Shown here: positions 1-6,565 of the stretch, piece by piece
How positions within the stretch are numbered: position 1 is the first letter of the stretch
Layout: every line of letters begins with the position of its first letter
DNA from: Bacteroidia bacterium
GTDB taxonomy: Bacteria > Bacteroidota > Bacteroidia > AKYH767-A > OLB10
NCBI GenBank assembly: GCA_037045145.1
Contig: JBAOIA010000009.1
Span: forward strand, 1-9,112
Direction: 5' to 3'
DNA: 9,112 nt
Notes under the pieces: model-generated
What the model was told of the DNA's origin: nothing
Databases searched by the model: none
Seen by the model: the letters and a program-made list of their open reading frames with translations, nothing else
Position numbers and translations under genes: made by a program

Positions 1-237
1 TGACAACAACAAACATAATGACAGCATCTAAAATCCTAAGTATCTTGGGTAGGGGAAGTTGTGTGTTTAAGCAAACCCAATCATCCGCAAACATGCGAAA
101 TACTACAACCGGTAACTATAAAAAGCACTAAATCACAAAGAACCAAAGCTACAAAACCTCCTACACAAAAAATACCGGTGTCGCTGAACACCGAATAGCA
201 AAAAGCCCTGAAGTGTTTTCTACTCTCAGGGCTTTTT
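1..237. repeat. Left copy of a 237-bp direct repeat (IS91-like right end plus start of a palindrome)
   Basis: Every base matches 8876-9112, read directly by eye, with an offset of 8,875. The first three bases, TGA, correspond to the stop codon of the IS91-family transposase in the right copy, so this is the non-coding right end of such an element, with the gene itself lying outside the window. It contains the end motif GGTGTCGCTGAAC (177-189) and a terminator-like hairpin. The match stops at 237 only because the window ends at 9112. The sequence therefore cannot tell whether this is a circle, a tandem duplication or two separate insertions. Positions 1-293 hold no gene. Confidence 0.97.
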
Positions 238-277
238 TGCATTAAGGCTTTTTTCTATTCGGCATAATGTTAGCACC
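183..277 (-). other. attC-like palindromic site downstream of the methyltransferase gene
   Basis: Read on the minus strand, the site starts with GGTGCTAAC (277-269), the exact reverse complement of the GTTAGCACC that opens the methyltransferase unit at 2757. An arm CCGAATAG (262-255) follows, then an inner hairpin, then the returning arm CTATTCGG (198-191), then GTGTTCAGC, where the IS91-like end begins. This copies the order of an integron attC: inverse core, stem, core starting GTT. The final core reads GTTCAGC, not the classical GTTRRRY. Part of the inner stem is also a good terminator, so some of the palindrome may have that simpler role. It is one of three similar sites in the window. 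Confidence 0.5.
200..237 (+). terminator. Rho-independent terminator, probably bidirectional (left copy)
   Basis: A perfect 12-bp inverted repeat, AAAAAGCCCTGA (200-211) and TCAGGGCTTTTT (226-237), encloses a 14-nt loop and ends in a T run (one further T at 238). On the plus strand it would end transcripts from an IS91-family transposase to the left. On the minus strand it also gives a T tract and lies about 55 nt past the methyltransferase stop, so it could end that transcript too. Confidence 0.75.
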
Positions 278-293
278 AGTTGTTCTTCTCTTG

Positions 294-2708
294 TCATTGT
301 TTTAAAAATTCGTATTCGTAAACTTTCGGTTCTATTTTGTCGGCAAGTTGTCTAAGCTTTTCTCTCAAGTCGCCTATTAAGTTCATATATGTTTCGTCTG
401 AACTTTTATTGTTCATTTTCCCTGCTTCGTTTCTGCCTTGAAAATGTTCTCTTATGTCGTAAAGTGAAGCGTTAACATTACAGTTTGGTTGTCTATGGTA
501 ATATTTCCAAAGTTCTTTGGCAGAGTCAAAAACTGCTGTCGCTTCAGTTGAAAATACAAGCGGAGTTGTCCTTAAAGTTTGGTTGCCAAATAAATTTCCG
601 TTGTTGTCAATTTTCAGCTTGCCATTTATGAACTTACTCATAAAATTGCTTTCAAACTTTTCTCTGGAATTTACTTCTTGTTCGGTGAATGGAATCCAAT
701 GATTTGTTCCTTTATCCGATTCAATATTATTTTTTTCGTGGAATAAAATAAAAGCTAAACAGTCATTTTGAAATTCAATATCAGATTCCCATAAGTTATT
801 AGGGAAAAAATATTGGTCGTAATAATTCAGCCAATTTATATCAATACTTTTACGGACAGCCATATAAACTGAAATAGGAATAAGGTTATTTTGAGTAACC
901 CACATACCTCTTGGATTAGCCATCTGTTCTTTGCTATTTAATAAGTAAACGATTTTATTCTGTTGAATATCATTACCATTTGTGCCAGCTAAAAATCCAA
1001 TTTTTAGCTCGGTAGATTTGTCATTGTAACGTGTAATCCATTTATTTATGAATTCAAGTTTTGGATTTGCCCAAAACTGTCGTTGTCCTATTAATTCTCC
1101 TGATTCATCAAAAACTTCGCTTGTAGCGTGAATAAATGATTCCAGCTTTGACAAGTTCCAAATTTTGAAACCAATTGGGAAACTACCTTTTACATTGTCA
1201 AATGAGTATGCAGGAACGACAAACATCCTTTCAAGCTTAGCCTTGAATAACTCTCGAAATTTTGCAAAGGCAGCACCTTGTAAAACCTTAATTGTCGAAA
1301 ACTCACCAAGAATGCAACCGTCTATTTCTTTAAAAATTCTTGTAAAGAAAAACGCATATATTTCTCTACTTGCTGCACCTATTGAATCAGCATACTTTGT
1401 ATGTGCTTTTGATTGATTTACTCCTGCCTTGCCTTTATCACCGACACTTGAAACTTCAGCGTATGGCGGGTTGATATAAACAACTAATTTTTTCCTTTTT
1501 TCAGGATTATTGATTATGTCTTGAAGTGGTTTAGGCAGTCTGCTAAAATCATCATTAAGGAAGTCAAATTGAAATACGTGGTCGTCTAATAAGTTAGCAC
1601 CGTTTTTTATACGGTCGTGCATTACTTCAACGTCTTGGCTGTCTAAAGTCGAAGCCCAAACGTTATACTTGTTGGTAAGCCCTGCAAGCAAATTGCCTGT
1701 GCCTGCGGCACAGTCCCACACGTAATATTCGTCTTGCCAATCTTCGCCTAATACATCAGTTAAATACTTTTGAGAAAGCTCTACCCAAATTTGAGGAGTG
1801 AAAAAACTTCCTTTTCGCTCTCTTACGTCTTGCGGAACAAGTAAATCTCTACGTTCTACAATGTAATCCCAATATTCTTCTTTTGGTGGTCGGTCGTATT
1901 TGTTCCAAAATTGAGTGTGGGCAACTTGCTTGTCTGTGAAGTCAGTTCGTTTACTGCTAAACATTCCTGCTTCATCTAATTTTCTGTCAAGTTCGTAATG
2001 GTCGTGTCTTAATAAAACAAAAAGTTTTTCTTTTAAAGTATTGTTTTCTTGTGAAAGAAGGTCGGCAAGATAAAAGTCACCGTCAATAATTCCCGTTTTC
2101 TTTGCAACGTCCCAGTTTACTGCAATTGTCGGTTTTACAGCTTGTAGCCATTTGTTGTAAATGACCATAAAATTGTTCTTGTCAATTTTCGTTTTGGTCA
2201 ATCCGAATTTGCCGACAATGAAATTCTTCTTAATGAATTTCTTTAGTTCTCTGTCATCTGTTATAAAGTTAAAGAGTAGTGCTTTGCTGTCAATTACTGT
2301 TTTTACTTTTTCGTGAATGAGTTTGAATTCTTTTGTTGTATGATTTGAAGGAGTTACATTCCAGTTAAAGTCATTTATGTAAAAAACTTCGTGAATGTCG
2401 TTGTAAGGAATAAAAGCGATTTTTTCACCGTCAAATGCTCCTAACATTGCAGGTGGCAAAAACTTGTCAAATGTCCTTGCTTTACCAATTGTCAATATTA
2501 GCTGAACGATAGAATTGTAAATGTCGGAAGAACCTTTTTTTGCTTCTGCCCATAGTAATGATTCTTGTTCAAAAAGTTCTTTTTGGCTTTGGTGCATACA
2601 AACACTAAAGTCCACGTTGCCAATTATTTTTGTGCAGTCGTATATCCAAAAGTAGTCTTGTGCTACTTTGTTTTTCAGTTCTTCTTCTCTTATGTTTTTA
2701 TACTTCAT
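294..2708 (-). CDS. N6-adenine DNA methyltransferase, probable type IIG restriction-modification enzyme
   Basis: An 804-residue gamma-type class I methyltransferase expected to methylate adenine in DNA using S-adenosylmethionine. Visible motifs in order: RKGSFFTP (298-305), the stretch before motif I in HsdM/Eco57I-like enzymes; motif I, DCAAGTGN (332-339); motif IV, NPPY (413-416). The remaining roughly 390 residues would hold target recognition. They end in a lysine- and tyrosine-rich tail with YDIREHFQGR, which looks intact. The N-terminus has D33, then E55-A-K57 and Q69, spaced like a PD-(D/E)XK nuclease, so restriction and modification may lie in one chain; this is inference. It is the only gene of its cassette-like unit, 192 nt downstream of the DUF262 gene with a palindrome between. 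The ATG at 2708 follows an A-rich leader. It could instead be a methyltransferase whose restriction partner is the DUF262 protein. Confidence 0.85.
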   Translation of the reverse strand: MKYKNIREEELKNKVAQDYFWIYDCTKIIGNVDFSVCMHQSQKELFEQESLLWAEAKKGSSDIYNSIVQLILTIGKARTFDKFLPPAMLGAFDGEKIAFIPYNDIHEVFYINDFNWNVTPSNHTTKEFKLIHEKVKTVIDSKALLFNFITDDRELKKFIKKNFIVGKFGLTKTKIDKNNFMVIYNKWLQAVKPTIAVNWDVAKKTGIIDGDFYLADLLSQENNTLKEKLFVLLRHDHYELDRKLDEAGMFSSKRTDFTDKQVAHTQFWNKYDRPPKEEYWDYIVERRDLLVPQDVRERKGSFFTPQIWVELSQKYLTDVLGEDWQDEYYVWDCAAGTGNLLAGLTNKYNVWASTLDSQDVEVMHDRIKNGANLLDDHVFQFDFLNDDFSRLPKPLQDIINNPEKRKKLVVYINPPYAEVSSVGDKGKAGVNQSKAHTKYADSIGAASREIYAFFFTRIFKEIDGCILGEFSTIKVLQGAAFAKFRELFKAKLERMFVVPAYSFDNVKGSFPIGFKIWNLSKLESFIHATSEVFDESGELIGQRQFWANPKLEFINKWITRYNDKSTELKIGFLAGTNGNDIQQNKIVYLLNSKEQMANPRGMWVTQNNLIPISVYMAVRKSIDINWLNYYDQYFFPNNLWESDIEFQNDCLAFILFHEKNNIESDKGTNHWIPFTEQEVNSREKFESNFMSKFINGKLKIDNNGNLFGNQTLRTTPLVFSTEATAVFDSAKELWKYYHRQPNCNVNASLYDIREHFQGRNEAGKMNNKSSDETYMNLIGDLREKLRQLADKIEPKVYEYEFLKQ

Positions 2709-2757
2709 TTATCGTCTTTGTTCGTCTGTTAGGTGTTGTCTTACAATTGGTGCTAAC
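2709..2757 (-). promoter_or_regulatory. 5' leader of the methyltransferase cassette-like unit
   Basis: Read on the minus strand it begins GTTAGCACCAATTGT (2757-2743), continues AAGACA and reaches the ATG after 49 nt. The opening is shared with the FRG unit leader (GTT, six variable bases, AATTGTAA, then GACA), although the genes are unrelated. I see no convincing TAnnTTTG box. A purine stretch (ACGATAA) just before the ATG is a weak ribosome-binding candidate. Confidence 0.45.
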
Positions 2758-2887
2758 GTTCCCACGCTTGGCGTTCGTGCGGGATTTCGGAGCACAAAAC
2801 TGTCAGCCCAGCACAAAAGCCCAATTGGAAAACTGAACTTGAATTAACCAACGTCACCCCGCATGACGCCAAACGTGTGTTGGTGGC
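2749..2887 (-). other. attC-like palindromic site between the DUF262 gene and the methyltransferase gene
   Basis: Read on the minus strand: inverse core GCCACCAAC (2887-2879), a 20-base arm (2877-2858), a loop of about 75 bases, the returning 21-base arm (2783-2763), then GTTAGCACC (2757-2749). The arms share CACG, TTGGCGT and TGCGGG; apart from a one-base bulge only two positions fail to pair strictly (one of them G-T). Bulges and a total length of 139 bp fit integron attC sites. The loop contains AGCACAAAA twice (2791-2799 and 2810-2818). The two cores belong to different units: the first matches the start of the FRG unit, the second opens the methyltransferase unit. No coding sequence is supported in this 192-nt gap. 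Confidence 0.6.
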
Positions 2888-2900
2888 TGTTGTTCTTTCT

Positions 2901-3950
2901 TTATTCTGGTAGTTGTCCATTAGTTATCCAATAACTAAATTTTCTGTCAAGTATGTTAAAACAACCTTGTAAACTAGCTTGGTCATTTAAGCTTTTTGAA
3001 AGTCTGTCAAAATTTACATAGTCCAAGTCTTTCATAGCAATCTTTCTACTTTCCTTTCTCTTCTCTTCAAATTGGACGAGGAAATTTCTTAATACTCCTT
3101 TCTTTGAATTGCCATAGGTCTTAAATAACCAATAGTATACCGGAAGTAAACCTGATGAGGCAAGCAATGGGTCTTTTGTTATAAATGCATCACTCATTTG
3201 TCCCACAACCAATTTTATAGTTTTCATAGCACTAGTAAAGTCTAATTCTGCCTTTAAAGCGTCTTCAACTAATTTATCGATATGTATTTTTTTAGTGTCT
3301 ACAAATTTGCCTCTGAACTCTAATAGTAGAATTTTTGCAGCAACATTTGAATCTTGCCCTCTCTTAGTGTTAAACTTAACTCTGTCTGTAAACAAATCAA
3401 GTTTTACAATTTCATTTAACAATTTAGGAACTACACCTTTCATTGCAGTTCTCAATTCTGCACCTGTAAGAGGCTTACTCTTATTAAGCCTTATAAAGAG
3501 TTCATTAATCATTCCTTCACTGTCAGTTATTATACTTCTTACAGAAAGATTAAAATTTTCAAACCGACTTGCAAGTTTTGGATATTTTGATTTTAGGTCC
3601 TTAAAACTCAAACCGCCTAAATAAATGTTGGGGTCTTCAAGTAAAACGAATTCTTTGTCAAGTGTTAATTTGTTTTCATAAAAATCAAACATTGCTTCAA
3701 ACCTTTGTTTTCCATCGACAACCGCATAAGGTTTTCTCTTCTCATTCAGTGCTGAATTGAAAAAAGTAAAATCAGCAATGTAAATTTTAGGAATATCAAA
3801 ACCATTCAATATTGAATCAATAAGGTATGATTTGTCTTTGTCTGTCCAAATCCTACCTTTTCTTTGATAGGATGGTTTAAAGTCAATATTATCCCGTTGG
3901 TCATACCACCAACTTAATGTTTTTGGGTCAAAATCTCTAAGTGTAAACAT
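2901..3950 (-). CDS. DUF262 domain protein (GmrS/ParB-like fold), probable defence nuclease component
   Basis: A 349-residue protein with the DUF262 hallmarks: YQRKGRIW (28-35), LIDSILNGFDIPKIYI (43-58) and DGKQR (79-83), a variant of the family DGQQR. In GmrSD type IV restriction enzymes this fold is the N-terminal NTP-dependent part and is followed by a DUF1524 HNH-type nuclease. I see no HNH or DUF1524 signature in the C-terminal half here, so this is a DUF262-only form, which often pairs with other genes. The ATG follows the FRG stop by one base (TAATATG on the minus strand), so translation is probably coupled and the two proteins likely act together. It belongs to the same cassette-like unit as the FRG gene and lies just upstream of the methyltransferase. 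Whether it cuts DNA, hydrolyses nucleotides or senses modification is unknown. Confidence 0.85.
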   Translation of the reverse strand: MFTLRDFDPKTLSWWYDQRDNIDFKPSYQRKGRIWTDKDKSYLIDSILNGFDIPKIYIADFTFFNSALNEKRKPYAVVDGKQRFEAMFDFYENKLTLDKEFVLLEDPNIYLGGLSFKDLKSKYPKLASRFENFNLSVRSIITDSEGMINELFIRLNKSKPLTGAELRTAMKGVVPKLLNEIVKLDLFTDRVKFNTKRGQDSNVAAKILLLEFRGKFVDTKKIHIDKLVEDALKAELDFTSAMKTIKLVVGQMSDAFITKDPLLASSGLLPVYYWLFKTYGNSKKGVLRNFLVQFEEKRKESRKIAMKDLDYVNFDRLSKSLNDQASLQGCFNILDRKFSYWITNGQLPE

Positions 3951-3951
3951 A

Positions 3952-4776
3952 TTATATATCGAATTTGAAAAATCTCATTACTTCTTTTCCTAAACCTTCT
4001 AGGTCAGGATACACAACCGAATCTGTTATACCAAGAGAAGTTAATGATTGAAGTAGGTTACTAATCTTGTTACTTGGGAAAACAATTTTCATTAAACAAT
4101 CTTGTTTGTATTTTTCATCTACATAGGTTTTTTCCATTGGCTGTACTTTCTTTCCAAACACTGTGAAAACTCCACGTTGAGCGACAATTCTCGGACTATT
4201 ATGTGTGCCAAAAATTGCAACAGGTTTTTCTCTCATTCCGTCAAATTTAATCCTTGGTTTATAACTTTCTAAAAAGTGCTCTTGGACAGATAAAATACCT
4301 TGATTGTATGTATAGTCTTTTAGTGACTCTCTATTCCAAGCAACAGGGTCAAGAACCCAAACAGCTACATCATCTTTATAAACTTTTTTCTTTGCTTCAA
4401 TTTCATACTTGGCACTTGTTAATGCAAAATATAGTGCAATAAATGGATTTTCCGTCCAATCAAGAAGTCTTGTAGGAATTCTATAATGTTGCATAAAAAA
4501 CAAGGTTTCCCAATCATTTGTTTTGTCTAGAGGTCGTGAAAGAAATGGAACAGACCTTTGATTAAATCTGTCAATGATTCGTGTTTCCATTTCAATAATT
4601 TTTTCGTCTTGCGTAATTTCAGAATGTCTGTGAATTGATGGCGAAAGTGTATAGCTACTTTTTCCTGTCCCACGAAACCATAAAATATAGTCTGTCGAAC
4701 TTTGTAATTTCTCTTCAATAAAACTAGAATACTGTTTTAATGTCGAAATAGTTTTAATGTTTAATGTTGTCGCCAT
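3952..4776 (-). CDS. FRG domain-containing protein
   Basis: A 274-residue soluble protein with the FRG domain. The name-giving F34-R35-G36 lies in WFRGTGKSSYTLSPSIHR (33-50). The second hallmark, MQHYRIPTRLLDWTENPFIALYFA, occupies 95-118. FRG proteins are common in phage and defence islands; their biochemical activity is not known to me. The ATG at 4776 follows AAAGAAAT, a plausible A-rich ribosome-binding region, 41 nt after the unit's GTT core. It is the first gene of a two-gene unit with DUF262, with one base between stop and next start. An IS1182-family element lies immediately upstream, so the native promoter may have been lost, replaced or confined to the short leader. No signal peptide or membrane segment is seen. 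Confidence 0.88.
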   Translation of the reverse strand: MATTLNIKTISTLKQYSSFIEEKLQSSTDYILWFRGTGKSSYTLSPSIHRHSEITQDEKIIEMETRIIDRFNQRSVPFLSRPLDKTNDWETLFFMQHYRIPTRLLDWTENPFIALYFALTSAKYEIEAKKKVYKDDVAVWVLDPVAWNRESLKDYTYNQGILSVQEHFLESYKPRIKFDGMREKPVAIFGTHNSPRIVAQRGVFTVFGKKVQPMEKTYVDEKYKQDCLMKIVFPSNKISNLLQSLTSLGITDSVVYPDLEGLGKEVMRFFKFDI

Positions 4777-4817
4777 ATTTCTTTATGTTACGTCTGTCTT
4801 TTACAATTGCCACCAAC
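4777..4817 (-). promoter_or_regulatory. 5' leader of the FRG-DUF262 cassette-like unit
   Basis: Read on the minus strand it opens GTTGGTGGCAATTGTAAAAGACA and reaches the FRG ATG after 41 nt. AATTGTAA followed by GACA is shared with the leader of the methyltransferase unit. The leader is too short for a full promoter, so transcription probably starts further upstream, now inside the IS1182 element. Confidence 0.45.
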
Positions 4818-4834
4818 GTCAGTCTGTGAAAAAA
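4818..4834 (+). repeat. Left terminal inverted repeat of the IS1182-family element
   Basis: GTCAGTCTGTGAAAAAA. It matches the right end in 16 of 17 positions and abuts the GCCACCAAC core of the FRG unit. Confidence 0.8.
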
Positions 4835-4852
4835 ATATTTTTTCAGTATTTA

Positions 4853-4860
4853 CAAATGTA
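4853..4860 (-). promoter_or_regulatory. Possible outward -7 box toward the FRG gene
   Basis: The minus strand reads TACATTTG, an exact fit to the Bacteroidetes -7 consensus TAnnTTTG, inside the left end of the IS1182 element and about 77 nt before the FRG start. No clear TTTG-type -33 box lies at the right distance upstream. It sits within a palindrome, TTTACAAATGTAAA (4849-4862), which may instead be an operator or transposase-related site in front of the IS1182 gene. Confidence 0.25.
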
Positions 4861-4900
4861 AAATAATTTCAATAATTTTAAGGGGAAATAAATAAAAAAA

Positions 4901-6475
4901 ATGCCTCAAATACAAGGTATCAACCGAGAACAAATCACTTTTTCAAACCTTGAAAGTCAGATAGCAAAAGACAATGAGATTCGATTTATAGATGCATTTG
5001 TAGATAAGCTGGATTTAAAACAACTCGGTATTCAATCGCTCATTCAGAGGGAAAAGAAAAAAGCCGGGAGAGCATCTTTTGAAGATGCACTTTTTTTAAA
5101 ACTGTATCTATATGCCTATTTAAACGGATTAAGAAGCAGTCGTAAATTAGAGAAAGAAGCTGTTCGTAATATTGAGTTGCAGTGGTTGCTCAAAGGACTT
5201 TGTCCGAACTATCATTCTATTGCCGACTTCCGAAAGATTAATGCTGTGGCACTAAAAAGCTTATTTAAGTTGTTTGTGTTGTTTTTGAAAGAAGCGGGCT
5301 TGATTGGTGGTAATGTGATTGCCGTAGATGGCACCAAAATAAGAGGGAGCAACAGTAAAAAGAATAACTATAACCCCAAAAAGATTGAAAGGCATCTGGC
5401 ATATATCGAAGAAAAAACAGAACAATATTTAGAGCAGTTAGATAAAGCCGATAGGGAAGAAAACCAAGTCCAGAGTCTATCCATTAGTGATGTAGAAGAT
5501 AAATTAGCCAAGCTGAAAACACATAAGATCAAGTACGAACAATTAGCCAAGCAACTAGAAGAGAATAAAGAGCCACAGGTAAGCACTACTGACCCTGATG
5601 CAAGAGCCCTATTGGTTCGAGGTGTAGTGGTAGAAGTAGGCTACAATGTACAAGCAGCCGTAGATGCACAGCACAGCTTGGTAGTAGCCACACACACCAT
5701 CAATCGCAACGATAAAAATGCCTTGTACGATATAAGCAGCGAAGCCAAAGAGAATATAAAAGCAGAAGCCCTCACGGTTATAGCCGACAAAGGATATCAC
5801 ACCGGAAAAGAATTGCAATCATGTCAGGCAGCAGCAATAGAAACAATAGTAGCAAGGCAAGAGATAGTGAACAGCAACGAAGGTGGCACACAACCTGAGT
5901 ACCTCATTCAACACTTTAAGTACAACCAGGAAACCGATACGTACACCTGTCCGCAAGGCGAAACACTGCATACCACAGGCAAATTGCATACAAAAAAGCG
6001 CAGTGAAGACATCTCCTATCAATTTAAAAAGTACCGAAGTACAGCTTGCAATACATGCCCTGTAAAACACCTCTGCACCGGCAGACAGGATGGTCGAAGG
6101 GAAATAGAACGCAGTGAATATGCCGAAGCGGTAGAGAGAAACAAAACGAACTATGAATCCAACGCAGAGTTATACCGCAAACGGCAGGAGCTAAACGAAC
6201 ATATCTTTGGCACAATCAAACGGCAGTGGAATTTGTATTACACCAATTTGAGAGGATTAAAAAAAGTGAATGGAGAGCTGGCACTCATCATGACTGTTTA
6301 CAATATAAAACGCGCCAAGAACATCTTAGGCTTTGATAGACTGATGGAAGTGCTGAAAAATTGGACACCAAAGTATCCAGGAGGATATTTTTCAATTAAA
6401 AGTAGACTTCATCAGCCGCGGCTGATAAGCCAATATACGCCCATTAATTTTTTCCAAGAAAATATCGCTGCATAA
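4901..6475 (+). CDS. IS1182-family transposase (DDE)
   Basis: A 524-residue DDE transposase, full length for the family, that cuts and joins the ends of its own element. The N-terminal DUF772-like region (about 50-130) includes GRASFEDALFLKLYLYAY. Catalytic residues are proposed as D143 (AVDGTK), D296 (VIADKGYHTG) and E433 (NEHIFGTIK). A lysine- and glutamate-rich, probably coiled-coil insertion spans about 160-225. C350, C383, C386 and C392 look like a zinc-binding cluster before the catalytic glutamate. The ATG follows an A-rich leader containing AAGGGG; the gene starts 83 nt inside the left end. No frameshift or stop interrupts it, so the element may be active. Spacing and orientation show no link to the FRG gene, which runs the other way. 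Confidence 0.92.
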   Translation: MPQIQGINREQITFSNLESQIAKDNEIRFIDAFVDKLDLKQLGIQSLIQREKKKAGRASFEDALFLKLYLYAYLNGLRSSRKLEKEAVRNIELQWLLKGLCPNYHSIADFRKINAVALKSLFKLFVLFLKEAGLIGGNVIAVDGTKIRGSNSKKNNYNPKKIERHLAYIEEKTEQYLEQLDKADREENQVQSLSISDVEDKLAKLKTHKIKYEQLAKQLEENKEPQVSTTDPDARALLVRGVVVEVGYNVQAAVDAQHSLVVATHTINRNDKNALYDISSEAKENIKAEALTVIADKGYHTGKELQSCQAAAIETIVARQEIVNSNEGGTQPEYLIQHFKYNQETDTYTCPQGETLHTTGKLHTKKRSEDISYQFKKYRSTACNTCPVKHLCTGRQDGRREIERSEYAEAVERNKTNYESNAELYRKRQELNEHIFGTIKRQWNLYYTNLRGLKKVNGELALIMTVYNIKRAKNILGFDRLMEVLKNWTPKYPGGYFSIKSRLHQPRLISQYTPINFFQENIAA

Positions 6476-6548
6476 AATCAAGCCATCTTAAAACAGAGAA
6501 GAGCACTTCTACATTAATTTTAAAAGCAGTATTTTAAAAGAAAATGAC

Positions 6549-6565
6549 TTTTTTCACAGCCTGAC
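6549..6565 (-). repeat. Right terminal inverted repeat of the IS1182-family element
   Basis: TTTTTTCACAGCCTGAC on the plus strand, the inverse of the left end with a single difference. GGTTTGGGTATTGG follows, which is palindrome sequence and not part of the element. Confidence 0.8.

Larger units (their letters stand above)
269..2757 (-). other. Cassette-like unit B: methyltransferase gene bounded by inverted core repeats
   Basis: On the minus strand the unit starts GTTAGCACCAATTGT (2757-2743) and ends ACAACTGGTGCTAAC (283-269). These are inverted repeats matching at 14 of 15 positions, with GTTAGCACC/GGTGCTAAC perfect. One gene fills the unit, in the sense usual for integron cassettes. The six bases after GTT differ from those of unit A, yet each unit matches its own other end. 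That is what recombination at the GTT core of complete circular cassettes would produce. Confidence 0.55.
2879..4817 (-). other. Cassette-like unit A: FRG plus DUF262 genes bounded by inverted core repeats
   Basis: On the minus strand the unit starts GTTGGTGGCAATTGT (4817-4803) and ends ACAACAGCCACCAAC (2893-2879). The inverted repeats match at 13 of 15 positions, with GTTGGTGGC/GCCACCAAC perfect. Two translationally coupled genes fill the unit. The 3' end carries AAGAACAAC just before the inverse core, as does unit B. Confidence 0.55.
4818..6565 (+). mobile_element. IS1182-family insertion sequence (about 1.75 kb)
   Basis: One transposase gene lies between terminal inverted repeats: left GTCAGTCTGTGAAAAAA (4818-4834), right end the reverse complement of GTCAGGCTGTGAAAAAA (6549-6565), with 16 of 17 positions matching. 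No target duplication is evident. One extra base on each side (C4817, G6566) could also belong to the repeat, leaving the exact edge uncertain by one. Removing it joins CGCCAATACCCAAACC to GTTGGTGGC on the minus strand. This restores a site of the same layout as the one between the DUF262 and methyltransferase genes, so the element entered at the foot of a palindrome, in keeping with the IS1182 family's liking for stem-loop targets. Confidence 0.85.

Noticed and set aside
1165..1416. Plus-strand ORF inside the methyltransferase gene
   Set aside because: Antisense shadow of the conserved methyltransferase frame, with no family resemblance.
2791..2818. AGCACAAAA repeated twice as iterons or a CRISPR-like repeat
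   Set aside because: Only two 9-bp copies within the loop of a palindrome; too few and too short for either.
2630..2836. Small plus-strand ORF with hydrophobic residues between the DUF262 and methyltransferase genes
   Set aside because: It overlaps the start of the methyltransferase and the palindrome on the opposite strand, has no ribosome-binding site, and its apparent hydrophobicity comes from T-rich antisense sequence.
6476..6548. A small gene or terminator after the IS1182 transposase
   Set aside because: Only a weak AGAAG/CTTCT stem without a T run and a short repeat of ATTTTAAAAG are present; nothing codes convincingly.
4818..6565. Target site duplication for the IS1182 element
   Set aside because: Flanks CCAAC and GGTTT do not match; at most one base is ambiguous, so no duplication is claimed.
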